This document shows, one piece after another, positions 1 to 8,180 of a stretch of 64,000 nt of DNA. Where the stretch lies: positions 4,287,001 through 4,351,000 of the forward strand of contig NZ_CP036533.1 of assembly GCF_024585265.1 (NCBI RefSeq), read 5' to 3'. Each line of letters begins with the position of its first letter. The first letter of the stretch is position 1. The position numbers and the translations under genes were made by a program. The DNA is from Bradyrhizobium sp. WBAH42 (GTDB lineage Bacteria; Pseudomonadota; Alphaproteobacteria; Rhizobiales; Xanthobacteraceae). The notes under the pieces were generated by a model that worked only from the letters and a program-made list of their open reading frames with translations, was not told where the DNA came from and made no database searches.

Positions 1-707
1 TCGCATGTGAGGTCGTCCAGGGCAGTGGAAAACCGGCGTCTTCACCGGGAGGGAATGGCTGTATTCTCATTCGTTACCGTGTCGCGACTACGCGGCGAGC
101 CTCGCCTCAGCGGCGATCGATTTCCGGGCATGAGGACTCGCGCGCTTCAAGGGCTACGGATACGCAACCGAATTGATCTCCCTCCAAATAGCTCCTCGAC
201 AGCCTTCGACTGCCACACCTCAGAAGAGCGCCTGTGTTCCGCTGTCCCCGGCAGAACTCTGCTGACGAGTTCGCGCGAGATCCGTCGAACGGAGAGAATC
301 GATTCCCACCCAATCGTGGTCTGGCGGTCTTTTTGAAGCGAGCCTTTGGTGAAGTTGTTAAAAATATATATCCGCAATTAAATTGCGAAAATGCCAAGAG
401 GCGATGAGAAGCTGCGCGCTCGTTGCCGTCTGCGAAGATAAAGGTGAATAAGTCGGCAGTGTGCTCTTGCGGCAACGCGCGAACACTCGCACTCTGTCGC
501 GGCTTATATCGCGGTGTTACTTCGGGTTTTTTTAATCGCGTTGAATTTGGTCGCGCGTTGCACCCAAAAAATGACCCAAGTGGCGCCCCCATCTTGTCCC
601 AAAAAAGCCCCCGCCGATGGAGCATGACACCGGCCGTGGCGCGCCTTTGGGGATGGCGCACCTGCGTGCGCTGCACGTTCGATTTAACTGCGAAGGAGAA
701 AAATATC
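1..707. other. Gene-free leader region upstream of the exoprotein
   Basis: No reading frame here looks like a real protein; the open frames are arginine-rich or lack start signals. Around 345-390 the sequence turns strongly AT-rich and contains a perfect 7-bp inverted repeat with a one-base centre (373-387). The frame of the exoprotein stays open upstream to 423, but that extension has no recognisable content, so I treat it as untranslated leader. Confidence 0.5.
373..387. promoter_or_regulatory. AT-rich palindrome upstream of T1SS block
   Basis: CGCAATT-A-AATTGCG is a perfect inverted repeat in an AT-rich patch about 320 bp upstream of the exoprotein start. Its symmetry suggests a dimeric regulator site, but no partner is identified. 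Confidence 0.3.
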
Positions 708-3251
708 TTGGCAACGACGACTGCGTGGCCTGATGCTACGAACACTGGAGTGTCGGCGGGCGTGACCCTCACTCCTTACTACGGGGACCTCGTCATCAAT
801 ACCGCGGGAGCCGTGATCAGCGGCCTCGACATCCATGGATCGGTCTACATCAACGCTCCGAATGTCACCTTGGAGAACTGCAAGGTCACGACGGATGCGT
901 TCTACGCCGTGAGGGTTGCGACGGGGGTAACGGGTGCGGTGATCCAGCACAATGAGATCAATGGCGTCGGCTCGGGCAACGACGGCGACTATGGAATCAT
1001 GGGTCAGGGAACGTTCATCGCCAACAACATCTACAACGTTGAGAATGGGATCGGCGTGGATGGAGGGAATACCCTCATTCAGGACAATTACATCCACGAC
1101 ATGATCGCATCGGGATCCCCGCACTACGACGGTATCTCGATTGACGGGAAAAACTACGACATCACGATCCGCCATAACACGGTCATTAACGACCACACTC
1201 AAACGGCAGCGATCATGATCGACAATTACTTCGGACCTGTCTCGAACGTCGTTGTCGACAACAATCTATTGTATGGTGGTGGCTACAACATCTACAGCTC
1301 GGCCCAGTTCAACGGCGGTTCGGTCACGGGAGTCTCGATCACGAACAATCACATGGGCGGAGGTTATTGGGGCCCAACCGCATTCACCGGCAACACCCCA
1401 GTTTACACCGGCAATGTGGATGACAGCGGGAGCCTTATCGCGACCCTCAACACATCGGCGAACAGCGGCTCGGGCTCGACGGCCCCAACTGTGCCGGATG
1501 CTCCCATCATCGCGTCGTTCTCGACCGACAGCGGCACCGCCGGCGACAAGATCACCAACGACAATACGATCGAGCTCAAGGGATCCGCTGCTGCCGGCAG
1601 CACCGTCAAGTTCTACGACGGTGCGACCCAGATCGGTTCGACCACTGCGGACTCGAGCGGCGCCTGGGATTACATCACAAAGGTCCTGACCGACGCCAAG
1701 CATACGCTGACCGCAACGGCAACCAGTTCGTCGGGTCAGACCAGCGTGGCGTCGTCTGCGTTGGCAATCACCGTCGATACCAAGGCTCCGACTGCACCGA
1801 CCATTGCTAGCCATACGGTGAATACCGCCAATCAGGTGGTGATGTCGGGCAATGCCGAAGCGAGCAGCGTCGTGAAGGTGTTCGACGGCACGACCCAGAT
1901 CGGGACCGCGACGGCAAGCAGCACTGGCGGGTGGAGCTATACAAGCAGCGCCCTTGCGGCCGGTTCGCATAGCCTTACCGCGACGGCAACGGACGCAGCA
2001 GGCAATACCGGCGCGGCGTCCACCGCCTTCACGGCCAGCATCACCGGCACCTCCGCGCCAGCCACACCGACCTCGCCGACGTCACCCTCGTCGCCGACTG
2101 CCGGCACGGTCGTCGAGTCAGCTGGCGCCACAACTCTCGTTGAGAGCGGCGGCAAATATTACCTCAAGGGCAGCACCGGATCGGGCCCCACGCTGAAGGA
2201 TAACGGTGTGGAGTTTGTGAACGGGTCGGATGGCACCTGGGCACCGATTGGTGCTGAGAAGACCGCGACGGGCTATGAGGTTGTCTGGAAGGAGGCGAGC
2301 ACCGGTCAGTACACGGCGTGGAATACTGACAACAATGGCAACTACGTGTCCCATGTCGACAGCCTGACCGGCTCCACGTCGGGTGGTTCGGTGTCGGGTA
2401 CGGACTCCGGCCTTAAGTCGCTCGAGACGAGCTTCCATCAGGATCTTAACGGTGATGGGCAGATCGGTACTTCTACTGCAACCACCCCGACATCGCCAAC
2501 GCCGACGACTGGCAAGGTCATCGAATCGGCTGGTGTGACAAGTCTCGTTGAGAGTGGCGGCAAATACTATCTCAACGGCAGCACCGGATCGGGCCCCACG
2601 CTGAAGGACAACGGTGTGGAGTTTGTGAGCGGGTCGGATGGCACCTGGACTCCCATTGGTGCGGAGAAGACGGCGACGGGTTATCAAGTTGCCTGGAAGG
2701 AGACGAGCACCGGTCAGTACACGGCGTGGAACACCGACAACGATGGCAACTACGTCTCCCATGTCAGCTCCCTGACCGGCTCCACGGACGGTGGCTCGGT
2801 CTCGGGTACGGACTCTGGCCTCAAGACGCTGGAGACCAGCTTCCATCAGGATCTGAACAGTGACGGGCAGATCGGTACTTCCAGCGTAGCTACGTCGTCC
2901 ACCGCAACCAATACCACCGCTCCCATTGCGGGCAGTACGTTCGTCGCTTCGCCGGGCAACACGACCCTGACGAGCACGTCCGGCGATGACACCTTCGTTG
3001 GCAGCAGCCAGGCCGACACTTTCGTGTTTGGCGCGAACTTCGGCAACGACGTGATCAAGGGCTTCGTTGCTCGCGGACCTGCTCACGACACGATCGAGTT
3101 CAGCAAGAGTGTGTTCGACAGTTTTGCCAGCGTTCTCTCCCACGCGACCCAGTCAGGTACCGATGTCGTGATCGCGACGGGGAGCGATACGCTCACGCTG
3201 AAGAACACCAAGGTCGGCGCGTTGACCAGCAACGACTTCCACTTCGCGTAA
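708..3251 (+). CDS. Type I secreted beta-helix / Ig-like / W-rich domain exoprotein
   Basis: Large modular exoprotein of 847 residues, probably exported by the adjacent ABC/HlyD pair. I start it at TTG 708 because AAGGAG lies 8 nt upstream; the frame is open further upstream to 423, but that part looks non-coding. Residues about 15-255 are repetitive, Asn- and Gly-rich parallel beta-helix (pectate-lyase-like) sequence. Two Ig-like domains follow (about 265-450). Two copies of the W-rich C-terminal domain (PF07483 type) come next, 136 residues apart, each ending in a HQDLNxDGQIG calcium-loop-like motif. The last 80 residues contain GDDTFVGSSQADTFVFG and finish in DFHFA, resembling RTX/T1SS termini. 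There is no Sec signal peptide, as expected for type I export. Function is inferred to be adhesion or polysaccharide binding/processing; no catalytic site was recognised. Confidence 0.85.
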   Translation: MATTTAWPDATNTGVSAGVTLTPYYGDLVINTAGAVISGLDIHGSVYINAPNVTLENCKVTTDAFYAVRVATGVTGAVIQHNEINGVGSGNDGDYGIMGQGTFIANNIYNVENGIGVDGGNTLIQDNYIHDMIASGSPHYDGISIDGKNYDITIRHNTVINDHTQTAAIMIDNYFGPVSNVVVDNNLLYGGGYNIYSSAQFNGGSVTGVSITNNHMGGGYWGPTAFTGNTPVYTGNVDDSGSLIATLNTSANSGSGSTAPTVPDAPIIASFSTDSGTAGDKITNDNTIELKGSAAAGSTVKFYDGATQIGSTTADSSGAWDYITKVLTDAKHTLTATATSSSGQTSVASSALAITVDTKAPTAPTIASHTVNTANQVVMSGNAEASSVVKVFDGTTQIGTATASSTGGWSYTSSALAAGSHSLTATATDAAGNTGAASTAFTASITGTSAPATPTSPTSPSSPTAGTVVESAGATTLVESGGKYYLKGSTGSGPTLKDNGVEFVNGSDGTWAPIGAEKTATGYEVVWKEASTGQYTAWNTDNNGNYVSHVDSLTGSTSGGSVSGTDSGLKSLETSFHQDLNGDGQIGTSTATTPTSPTPTTGKVIESAGVTSLVESGGKYYLNGSTGSGPTLKDNGVEFVSGSDGTWTPIGAEKTATGYQVAWKETSTGQYTAWNTDNDGNYVSHVSSLTGSTDGGSVSGTDSGLKTLETSFHQDLNSDGQIGTSSVATSSTATNTTAPIAGSTFVASPGNTTLTSTSGDDTFVGSSQADTFVFGANFGNDVIKGFVARGPAHDTIEFSKSVFDSFASVLSHATQSGTDVVIATGSDTLTLKNTKVGALTSNDFHFA
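2142..2884 (+). repeat. Two 408-bp W-rich domain repeats inside the exoprotein gene
   Basis: Equivalent positions recur 408 bp (136 codons) apart, for example GAGAGCGGCGGCAAATA at 2142 and its variant at 2550. The two copies are highly similar in DNA as well as protein, indicating fairly recent duplication. Confidence 0.75.
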
Positions 3252-3343
3252 GGGACGGCATCCACACAGAGTAGTCTTCAACAACTGCCTTGGTGATCTC
3301 TTGGGGGATCTTCCAACAATGGCGTAGTTCAAGGGCAGCAGCC

Positions 3344-5278
3344 ATGATTGACTTTGGATGGCGGGGGGTATTCCCCCCGCCCGCGAATCTCTATCGAATT
3401 CCACTTCTTCACATATCAGCACTCTGGACAGCCGGACGGCAGCGGGCAGAAAACGCTCAACTGCAGACGCCACAGCTGATCGGCTGGGCAAAGGACCTGC
3501 TCGAAGCGGTGCGGCAACGGATATTCGCTGGTCGACCCCGGCCAGAGGATCACTATGACGAGTCGCAGTCAGAGTTGTCCGCTTTCCTGCGGTCTTGCCG
3601 CCGGATTTTCTGGGCACTCGCGGCCTTCAGCGGCATGAGCAATCTACTCATGCTCACCGGCTCGTTCTTCATGCTGCAAGTCTATGATCGGGTGCTGCCC
3701 GGACGCAGCATACCGACTCTGATCGCCTTGATTGCTCTGGCGACGGTGCTTTACCTGTTTCAAGGCGGGCTCGATCTCGTGCGGAGCAGGATTAGCTCCC
3801 GGGTCGGTCGGTATTTCGATGAAAGTCTCGGCATTCGCATCTTCGATGCGCTTGTTCGCTTGCCTTTGAAGACCAGAGCGGATGGCGACGGCCTGCAGCC
3901 GGTGCGGGACCTCGATCAGGTCCGCAGCTTCCTGTCGAGCGGAGGGCCGACGGCGCTCTTCGATCTGCCCTGGATGCCGATCTATCTCGGCGTCTGCTTC
4001 TTCTTTCACTTCTGGATTGGCGTCACTGCGCTGGTTGGCGCGCTGGTGCTGGTCGGCATTACGATGCTCACGGAAACGCGTACCCGAGGCCCAGCGAAGG
4101 CGAGCTCGCGTCTCGCCGTTTCGCGAACTGCCCTCGCGCTCGAGGGACGGCGCAATGCCGAAGTTCTGCAGGCCATGGGCATGCGGCAACAAGCGGCCTT
4201 GCGTTGGCGGGATGTCAACGCGAAGTACCTCGCGGCCCATGAACGGGCCAGCGATGTCGCAAACGGACTCGGTGGTGCCTCGAAGATTTTCCGGGCGATC
4301 TTGCAATCGCTGGTTCTTGCCGTTGGCGCCGTCCTCGTCATCAACCAGGAATCGACGGCCGGCATCATCATTGCCGGATCGATCCTCACCGCGCGGGCCC
4401 TTGCGCCTGTCGAAATGGCCATTGCGAACTGGAAGGGATTCGTCGCCGCGCGACAATCGGGGCAACGGCTCGATCACTTGCTGAAGCTTCTGCCTCACGA
4501 GGAGGAGCGGTTGGCATTGCCTGCGCCTGTTGCAACCCTTACCGCCGAGAACCTCTATATCGGTGCTCCGAACTCCGAGAGACCCACTCTCAGCGAAGTG
4601 TCATTCCAGCTGCGGAGTGGGCAGGCGGTCGGAATCATCGGTCCGAGCGGATCCGGCAAGTCGACGCTGGCGCGTGCGCTGGTTGGGGTGTGGCCGTGTA
4701 TTCGCGGCAGGATTCGGCTCGACAACGCCGCCCTCGAGCACTGGTCTTCGGACGCCCTCGGCAAGCACATCGGTTATCTGCCCCAGGACGTAGAATTGTT
4801 CGACGGCAGCATTGCGATGAACATTGCGCGCTTCGACCCGAACGCAACCGCCGCCGCTGTTCTGGAAGCCTCTCATGCCGCGGGCGCACACGAGCTCGTC
4901 CTCTCCCTGCCGGACGGGTACAGCACGAAGATCGGCGAGGGAGGGCTGGCGCTGTCGGCGGGGCAGCGGCAGCGTATCGGGCTTGCGCGCGCCTTTTACG
5001 GCAAACCCTTCCTGGTCGTGCTTGATGAGCCCTCTTCCAATCTCGATGCGGAGGGCGAGGAGGCCCTTACCGAGGCGATCCTGAACGTGCGACGCCGCGG
5101 AGGGATCGTGGCCGTTGTCGCGCATCGGCCGAAGGCGCTGGAAGGTGTGGACCATGTCTTGTGCCTCGGCGAAGGCAGAGTTCAGTCCTTCGGCAAGCGA
5201 GAGGAGGTTCTCAAGAGAGTGTTGCGGAATCCGGTACCGCTCAAGGTCGTCGCGGAAGCTCAAGGAGGCGGCCGATGA
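3344..5278 (+). CDS. Type I secretion ABC transporter, PrtD/HlyB-like (permease-ATPase fusion)
   Basis: Inner-membrane exporter that powers type I secretion. The N-terminal half carries transmembrane helices of the exporter fold (from about FWALAAFSGMSNLLMLTGSF). The C-terminal half is a complete ATPase: Walker A GPSGSGKS near residue 433, signature LSAGQRQRIGLARAF near 536, Walker B FLVVLDEPSSNLD and H-loop AHRP. The length (644 residues) is slightly above the usual 560-600 for PrtD because of an N-terminal extension. I chose ATG 3344, with AGGG upstream; TTG 3290 is the alternative and adds 18 residues. It lies 92 bp after the exoprotein and overlaps the HlyD gene by 4 nt (ATGA). No peptidase C39 domain is present, so it belongs to the class for C-terminal-signal substrates. 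No TolC-type partner is in the window. Confidence 0.93.
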   Translation: MIDFGWRGVFPPPANLYRIPLLHISALWTAGRQRAENAQLQTPQLIGWAKDLLEAVRQRIFAGRPRPEDHYDESQSELSAFLRSCRRIFWALAAFSGMSNLLMLTGSFFMLQVYDRVLPGRSIPTLIALIALATVLYLFQGGLDLVRSRISSRVGRYFDESLGIRIFDALVRLPLKTRADGDGLQPVRDLDQVRSFLSSGGPTALFDLPWMPIYLGVCFFFHFWIGVTALVGALVLVGITMLTETRTRGPAKASSRLAVSRTALALEGRRNAEVLQAMGMRQQAALRWRDVNAKYLAAHERASDVANGLGGASKIFRAILQSLVLAVGAVLVINQESTAGIIIAGSILTARALAPVEMAIANWKGFVAARQSGQRLDHLLKLLPHEEERLALPAPVATLTAENLYIGAPNSERPTLSEVSFQLRSGQAVGIIGPSGSGKSTLARALVGVWPCIRGRIRLDNAALEHWSSDALGKHIGYLPQDVELFDGSIAMNIARFDPNATAAAVLEASHAAGAHELVLSLPDGYSTKIGEGGLALSAGQRQRIGLARAFYGKPFLVVLDEPSSNLDAEGEEALTEAILNVRRRGGIVAVVAHRPKALEGVDHVLCLGEGRVQSFGKREEVLKRVLRNPVPLKVVAEAQGGGR

Positions 5279-6588
5279 ACGGTCAGGTAGCGCCGGCGTT
5301 GCAGTCGATCCAACGTTACATGATCGTCGGAATGATCATGCTCGCTCTGGTGACCTTTGGGGTCGGCGGCTGGGCGACGACGACCCAGTTGTCTGGCGCG
5401 GTCATCGCTCAGGGCGTGGTCGTGGTGGATTCGAGCGTCAAGAAGGTCCAGCACGCCACTGGCGGAATTGTGGGAGAACTGCGTGTGCGCCAGGGCGATC
5501 GGGTTAATGCAGGCGACGTTTTGATCCGCCTCGACCAGACGCAGACGCTCGCGAATGCGACGATTGTCACCAACAGCATCGATGAGCTGCTGGCGCGGCA
5601 GGCTCGTCTCGAAACCGAGCGCGATGGTGCCGAGCAGGTCGTGTTTCCCAAGGTGCTGCTCGACCGGGCCAAGGAGAGCAACTCCGAGGCGAGCCGTGCG
5701 ATCACTGCGGAGCGGAAGCTGTTCGACCTCCGCCGCCAGGCAAGGAGCGGCCAGAAAGCGCAGTTGCAGGAGAAGAGCGCGCAGCTGGAAAACGAGATTA
5801 AGGGCTATACGGGGCAGTCGGAGGCCAAGCAGAAGGAAGTGGAATTCATCCGCCAGGAGCTGGAGGGCGTACGCAGCCTCTGGCAAAAGAATCTGGTGCC
5901 GATCACGCGGCTCAATTCCCTCGAGCGCGACTCCGCCCGCATCGAGGGCGAGCGCAGCCAGCTTGCAGGGATGATCGCGCAGTCGAAGGGCAAGATCTCC
6001 GAAATTGGACTCCAGATCATTCAAATCGACCAGGACCTCCGGACGGAGGTCGGCAAGGACTTGATTGAAACGCGCTCGAAACTCTCCGAGCTAGGCGAGC
6101 GCAAGACTGCGGCGGTGGATCAGTTAAATCGCGTCGATATCAGAGCGCCACAATCCGGTCGCGTCCACGAGCTCAGCGTGCATACGGTTGGGGGGGTGAT
6201 CTCTCCCGGTGAGCAAATCATGCTGATCGTCCCTGATGCGGACTCGCTTGCGGTCGAGGTCAAGATCGCGCCGAAGGATATCGACCAGGTCTATGTGGGG
6301 CAGACCGCGACAATGCGCTTTGCAGCATTCAACCAGAAAACCACGCCCGAAATCGATGGCGAGGTCAGCATGGTCTCGGCAGACATCACGCAGGATCAGC
6401 GTGCCGGCACCAGCTACTACACAGGCCGCGTCCTGCTGAAGCCGGAAGAGCTGGCGAAGCTCGGCTCGGCCAAGTTGCTGCCCGGCATGCCCGTCGAGGT
6501 CTTCATCAAGACTGCAGGGCGGACCGCGCTTTCATACTTGCTCAAGCCGCTGCAGGACCAGGCGGGGCGGGCGTTCAAGGAGCGCTGA
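5275..6588 (+). CDS. HlyD-family type I secretion periplasmic adaptor
   Basis: Membrane-fusion protein (437 residues) linking the ABC exporter to an outer-membrane channel. It has one N-terminal transmembrane segment (about residues 16-36), a beta-barrel/lipoyl half (QHATGGIVGELRVRQGDRV), a long coiled-coil hairpin rich in Gln, Glu, Arg and Lys (about 100-260), the second lipoyl half and a C-terminal barrel ending in LLPGMPVEVFIKT. The ATG start overlaps the exporter stop and is preceded by AAGGAGG. Together with the exporter and exoprotein it makes a T1SS lacking only the outer-membrane component. Confidence 0.93.
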   Translation: MNGQVAPALQSIQRYMIVGMIMLALVTFGVGGWATTTQLSGAVIAQGVVVVDSSVKKVQHATGGIVGELRVRQGDRVNAGDVLIRLDQTQTLANATIVTNSIDELLARQARLETERDGAEQVVFPKVLLDRAKESNSEASRAITAERKLFDLRRQARSGQKAQLQEKSAQLENEIKGYTGQSEAKQKEVEFIRQELEGVRSLWQKNLVPITRLNSLERDSARIEGERSQLAGMIAQSKGKISEIGLQIIQIDQDLRTEVGKDLIETRSKLSELGERKTAAVDQLNRVDIRAPQSGRVHELSVHTVGGVISPGEQIMLIVPDADSLAVEVKIAPKDIDQVYVGQTATMRFAAFNQKTTPEIDGEVSMVSADITQDQRAGTSYYTGRVLLKPEELAKLGSAKLLPGMPVEVFIKTAGRTALSYLLKPLQDQAGRAFKER

Positions 6589-7412
6589 GCTCGTGCAAGA
6601 TGGCAGCAGCGCTCGACTGCATGTTTTCGGGACCGGCGCCCTTTCCCTGGGCGTCGGTGTTGCGACCAGTTCCTGAAAGCAAGGCCGGACGGTCGCAAGC
6701 ATGAGGGGCGGGCGTGTCGGCCCGACGCGCGCGCGTCCCAAACCGGACCCGCGTCTGCACTCCGATTTGAAGGATCCGCCGTAGCATTTGGGCGATCGGC
6801 GCGCCGTGCCAAATCCGGTGGAACGAACGTGACGAGATCGCCCACCTCGCGGTCAACCCCACTAAATTGCGTACCTTTCGATCGGGCGAGCGCGGTGGTT
6901 GCCCGTTCCCTCCATGCGGGACGATGGGGCGCTCGAACGATCGTCCGCTCAGAACGTCCATTCGCTTGGCATGCAGGGTCATGGCGGCGACGAAGCCGAG
7001 TATGGAAGCTTCAGCTCCCAGAATGACGAGTAGCTCGACCGGCATGCGAATGAGGTCCTGTTCGAGAAGGCCCGTTTGGCGCGCATAATAATTTAAAGCA
7101 ATGATTAAAAATATTTGGTGGCAAATAATTGTCCACCGGTGCGCAGAGCGCGACTTGGGGCGCGCCGCACGTCAACGACTCTCGCCGAGAACAACTGGGC
7201 GTCGATTGAGGCCGTCTCGCTCCATCCCCTTCATTCATTCTGCTCGTCTGCCCCGAGTGTCACTGCTGTGCACTCGCGGTCGGCGGCTTATTTAATATTT
7301 ATTGTCATTTAAATATATTTGAATTATAAACGATGCATTAAATCGGTTTGTGTGACTCGGCGCGCGCCGGGGTGGACACGACACGGATTGGCGTACGGAG
7401 GGGGATCCGCAG
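6589..7412. other. Gene-poor, AT-rich intergenic region
   Basis: No confident gene. A minus-strand frame (7045 to 6575) begins with a plausible hydrophobic stretch (MPVELLVILGAEASILGFVA) behind a weak AGGAC site, but turns into arginine-rich sequence without family resemblance, so it is not called. Two AT-rich patches, about 7088-7130 and 7288-7340, stand out against the GC-rich background and probably hold promoters. Confidence 0.4.
7306..7330 (+). promoter_or_regulatory. Recurring AT-rich promoter motif, copy 1
   Basis: CATTTAAA at 7306 is followed by TATATTTGAA (7314-7323) and a -10-like TATAAA (7325-7330). The CATTTAA-to-TATAAA distance is 19 bp, the same as in the copy at 16628. It lies about 83 bp ahead of the protease gene. 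Confidence 0.5.
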
Positions 7413-8027
7413 ATGCAGCGAACCTCGGGCCCGGTCATCGCGGCAGCCATAGCAATTGTGATCGGTGGCGTTCAGTGGGCGCGTGCGGCATTGCTGGTCA
7501 TGCCAAGGGCCTCCCAAGCGGACCTTGCGCATATCGAGCTGGGGCGCCCCGCTCTTCCGCCCCTCACTTACACGGTGTTTTGCCTGCGCTATCACGCCGA
7601 ATGTCGCCCGCGCCGCTTCTTCCGCGGCGGGCCGGTCCGGTTGACGAGGGAACGATGGGCAGAGCTGAAAGCAGTCAATCGCGCCGTGAACCGCGCCATT
7701 GTTCCGCAGCCCAATCAACTAGGCCTTGCGGGTGAGGAGTGGATCGTCAACCCCGATCGCGGTGATTGCAACGACTATGCAGTGAGCAAGCGTCACGAAC
7801 TGCTGCAACGCGGCTGGCCGGCGCGGGTCCTGTTATTGAGCGAGGTGGTCACCAATTCTGGAGATCATCACCTTGTGCTGGTGGTGCGCGCCAGGAGCGG
7901 CGATCTGGTGCTCGATAATCTGACGTCCGAGATCAAGTCCTGGTCGCAAGTGCCATACGGCTGGGTCCGCATGCAGATGCCGAGCGATAGCCGGATGTGG
8001 GCGACGATTGGCCGCCCGGGAGCTTGA
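7413..8027 (+). CDS. Transglutaminase-like cysteine proteinase, BTLCP/LapG-like
   Basis: Predicted periplasmic cysteine protease (204 residues). A short hydrophobic signal sequence (residues 7-25, ending ARA) precedes the BTLCP domain. The catalytic triad is visible as Cys119 in GDCNDYA, His152 or His153 in GDHHLVLVV, and Asp168 in LVLDNL. The best-studied member of this family, LapG, releases type I secreted adhesins from the cell surface when c-di-GMP falls, so its position beside a T1SS and two giant exoproteins suggests a similar processing role. No LapD-like receptor is encoded nearby and I did not find a clear LapA-type cleavage site in the exoproteins, so the substrate link is inference. 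The start has GGAGGGGGATCC-type purine-rich sequence upstream. Confidence 0.87.
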   Translation: MQRTSGPVIAAAIAIVIGGVQWARAALLVMPRASQADLAHIELGRPALPPLTYTVFCLRYHAECRPRRFFRGGPVRLTRERWAELKAVNRAVNRAIVPQPNQLGLAGEEWIVNPDRGDCNDYAVSKRHELLQRGWPARVLLLSEVVTNSGDHHLVLVVRARSGDLVLDNLTSEIKSWSQVPYGWVRMQMPSDSRMWATIGRPGA

Positions 8028-8180
8028 GCATGCCTCCTGCCATGCCGCCGGAATCACGCTGGGCTGCGCCGGCGGGACGCCTGAGCCAAGCGTGCAAGTG
8101 CGGTGTTGGCATCGGCTCTGTCGTGCCCCGTTGACCTACAAAAGTCTTTCAAGCTGCACCTTCTCCAGGCGCGCCCGCCA

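Noticed and set aside
107..772. 221-residue minus-strand frame near the left end
   Set aside because: Arginine- and serine-rich, no start signal, overlaps the exoprotein start.
2118..3143. 341-residue minus-strand frame with internal repeats
   Set aside because: Mirror of the duplicated W-rich domains of the exoprotein.
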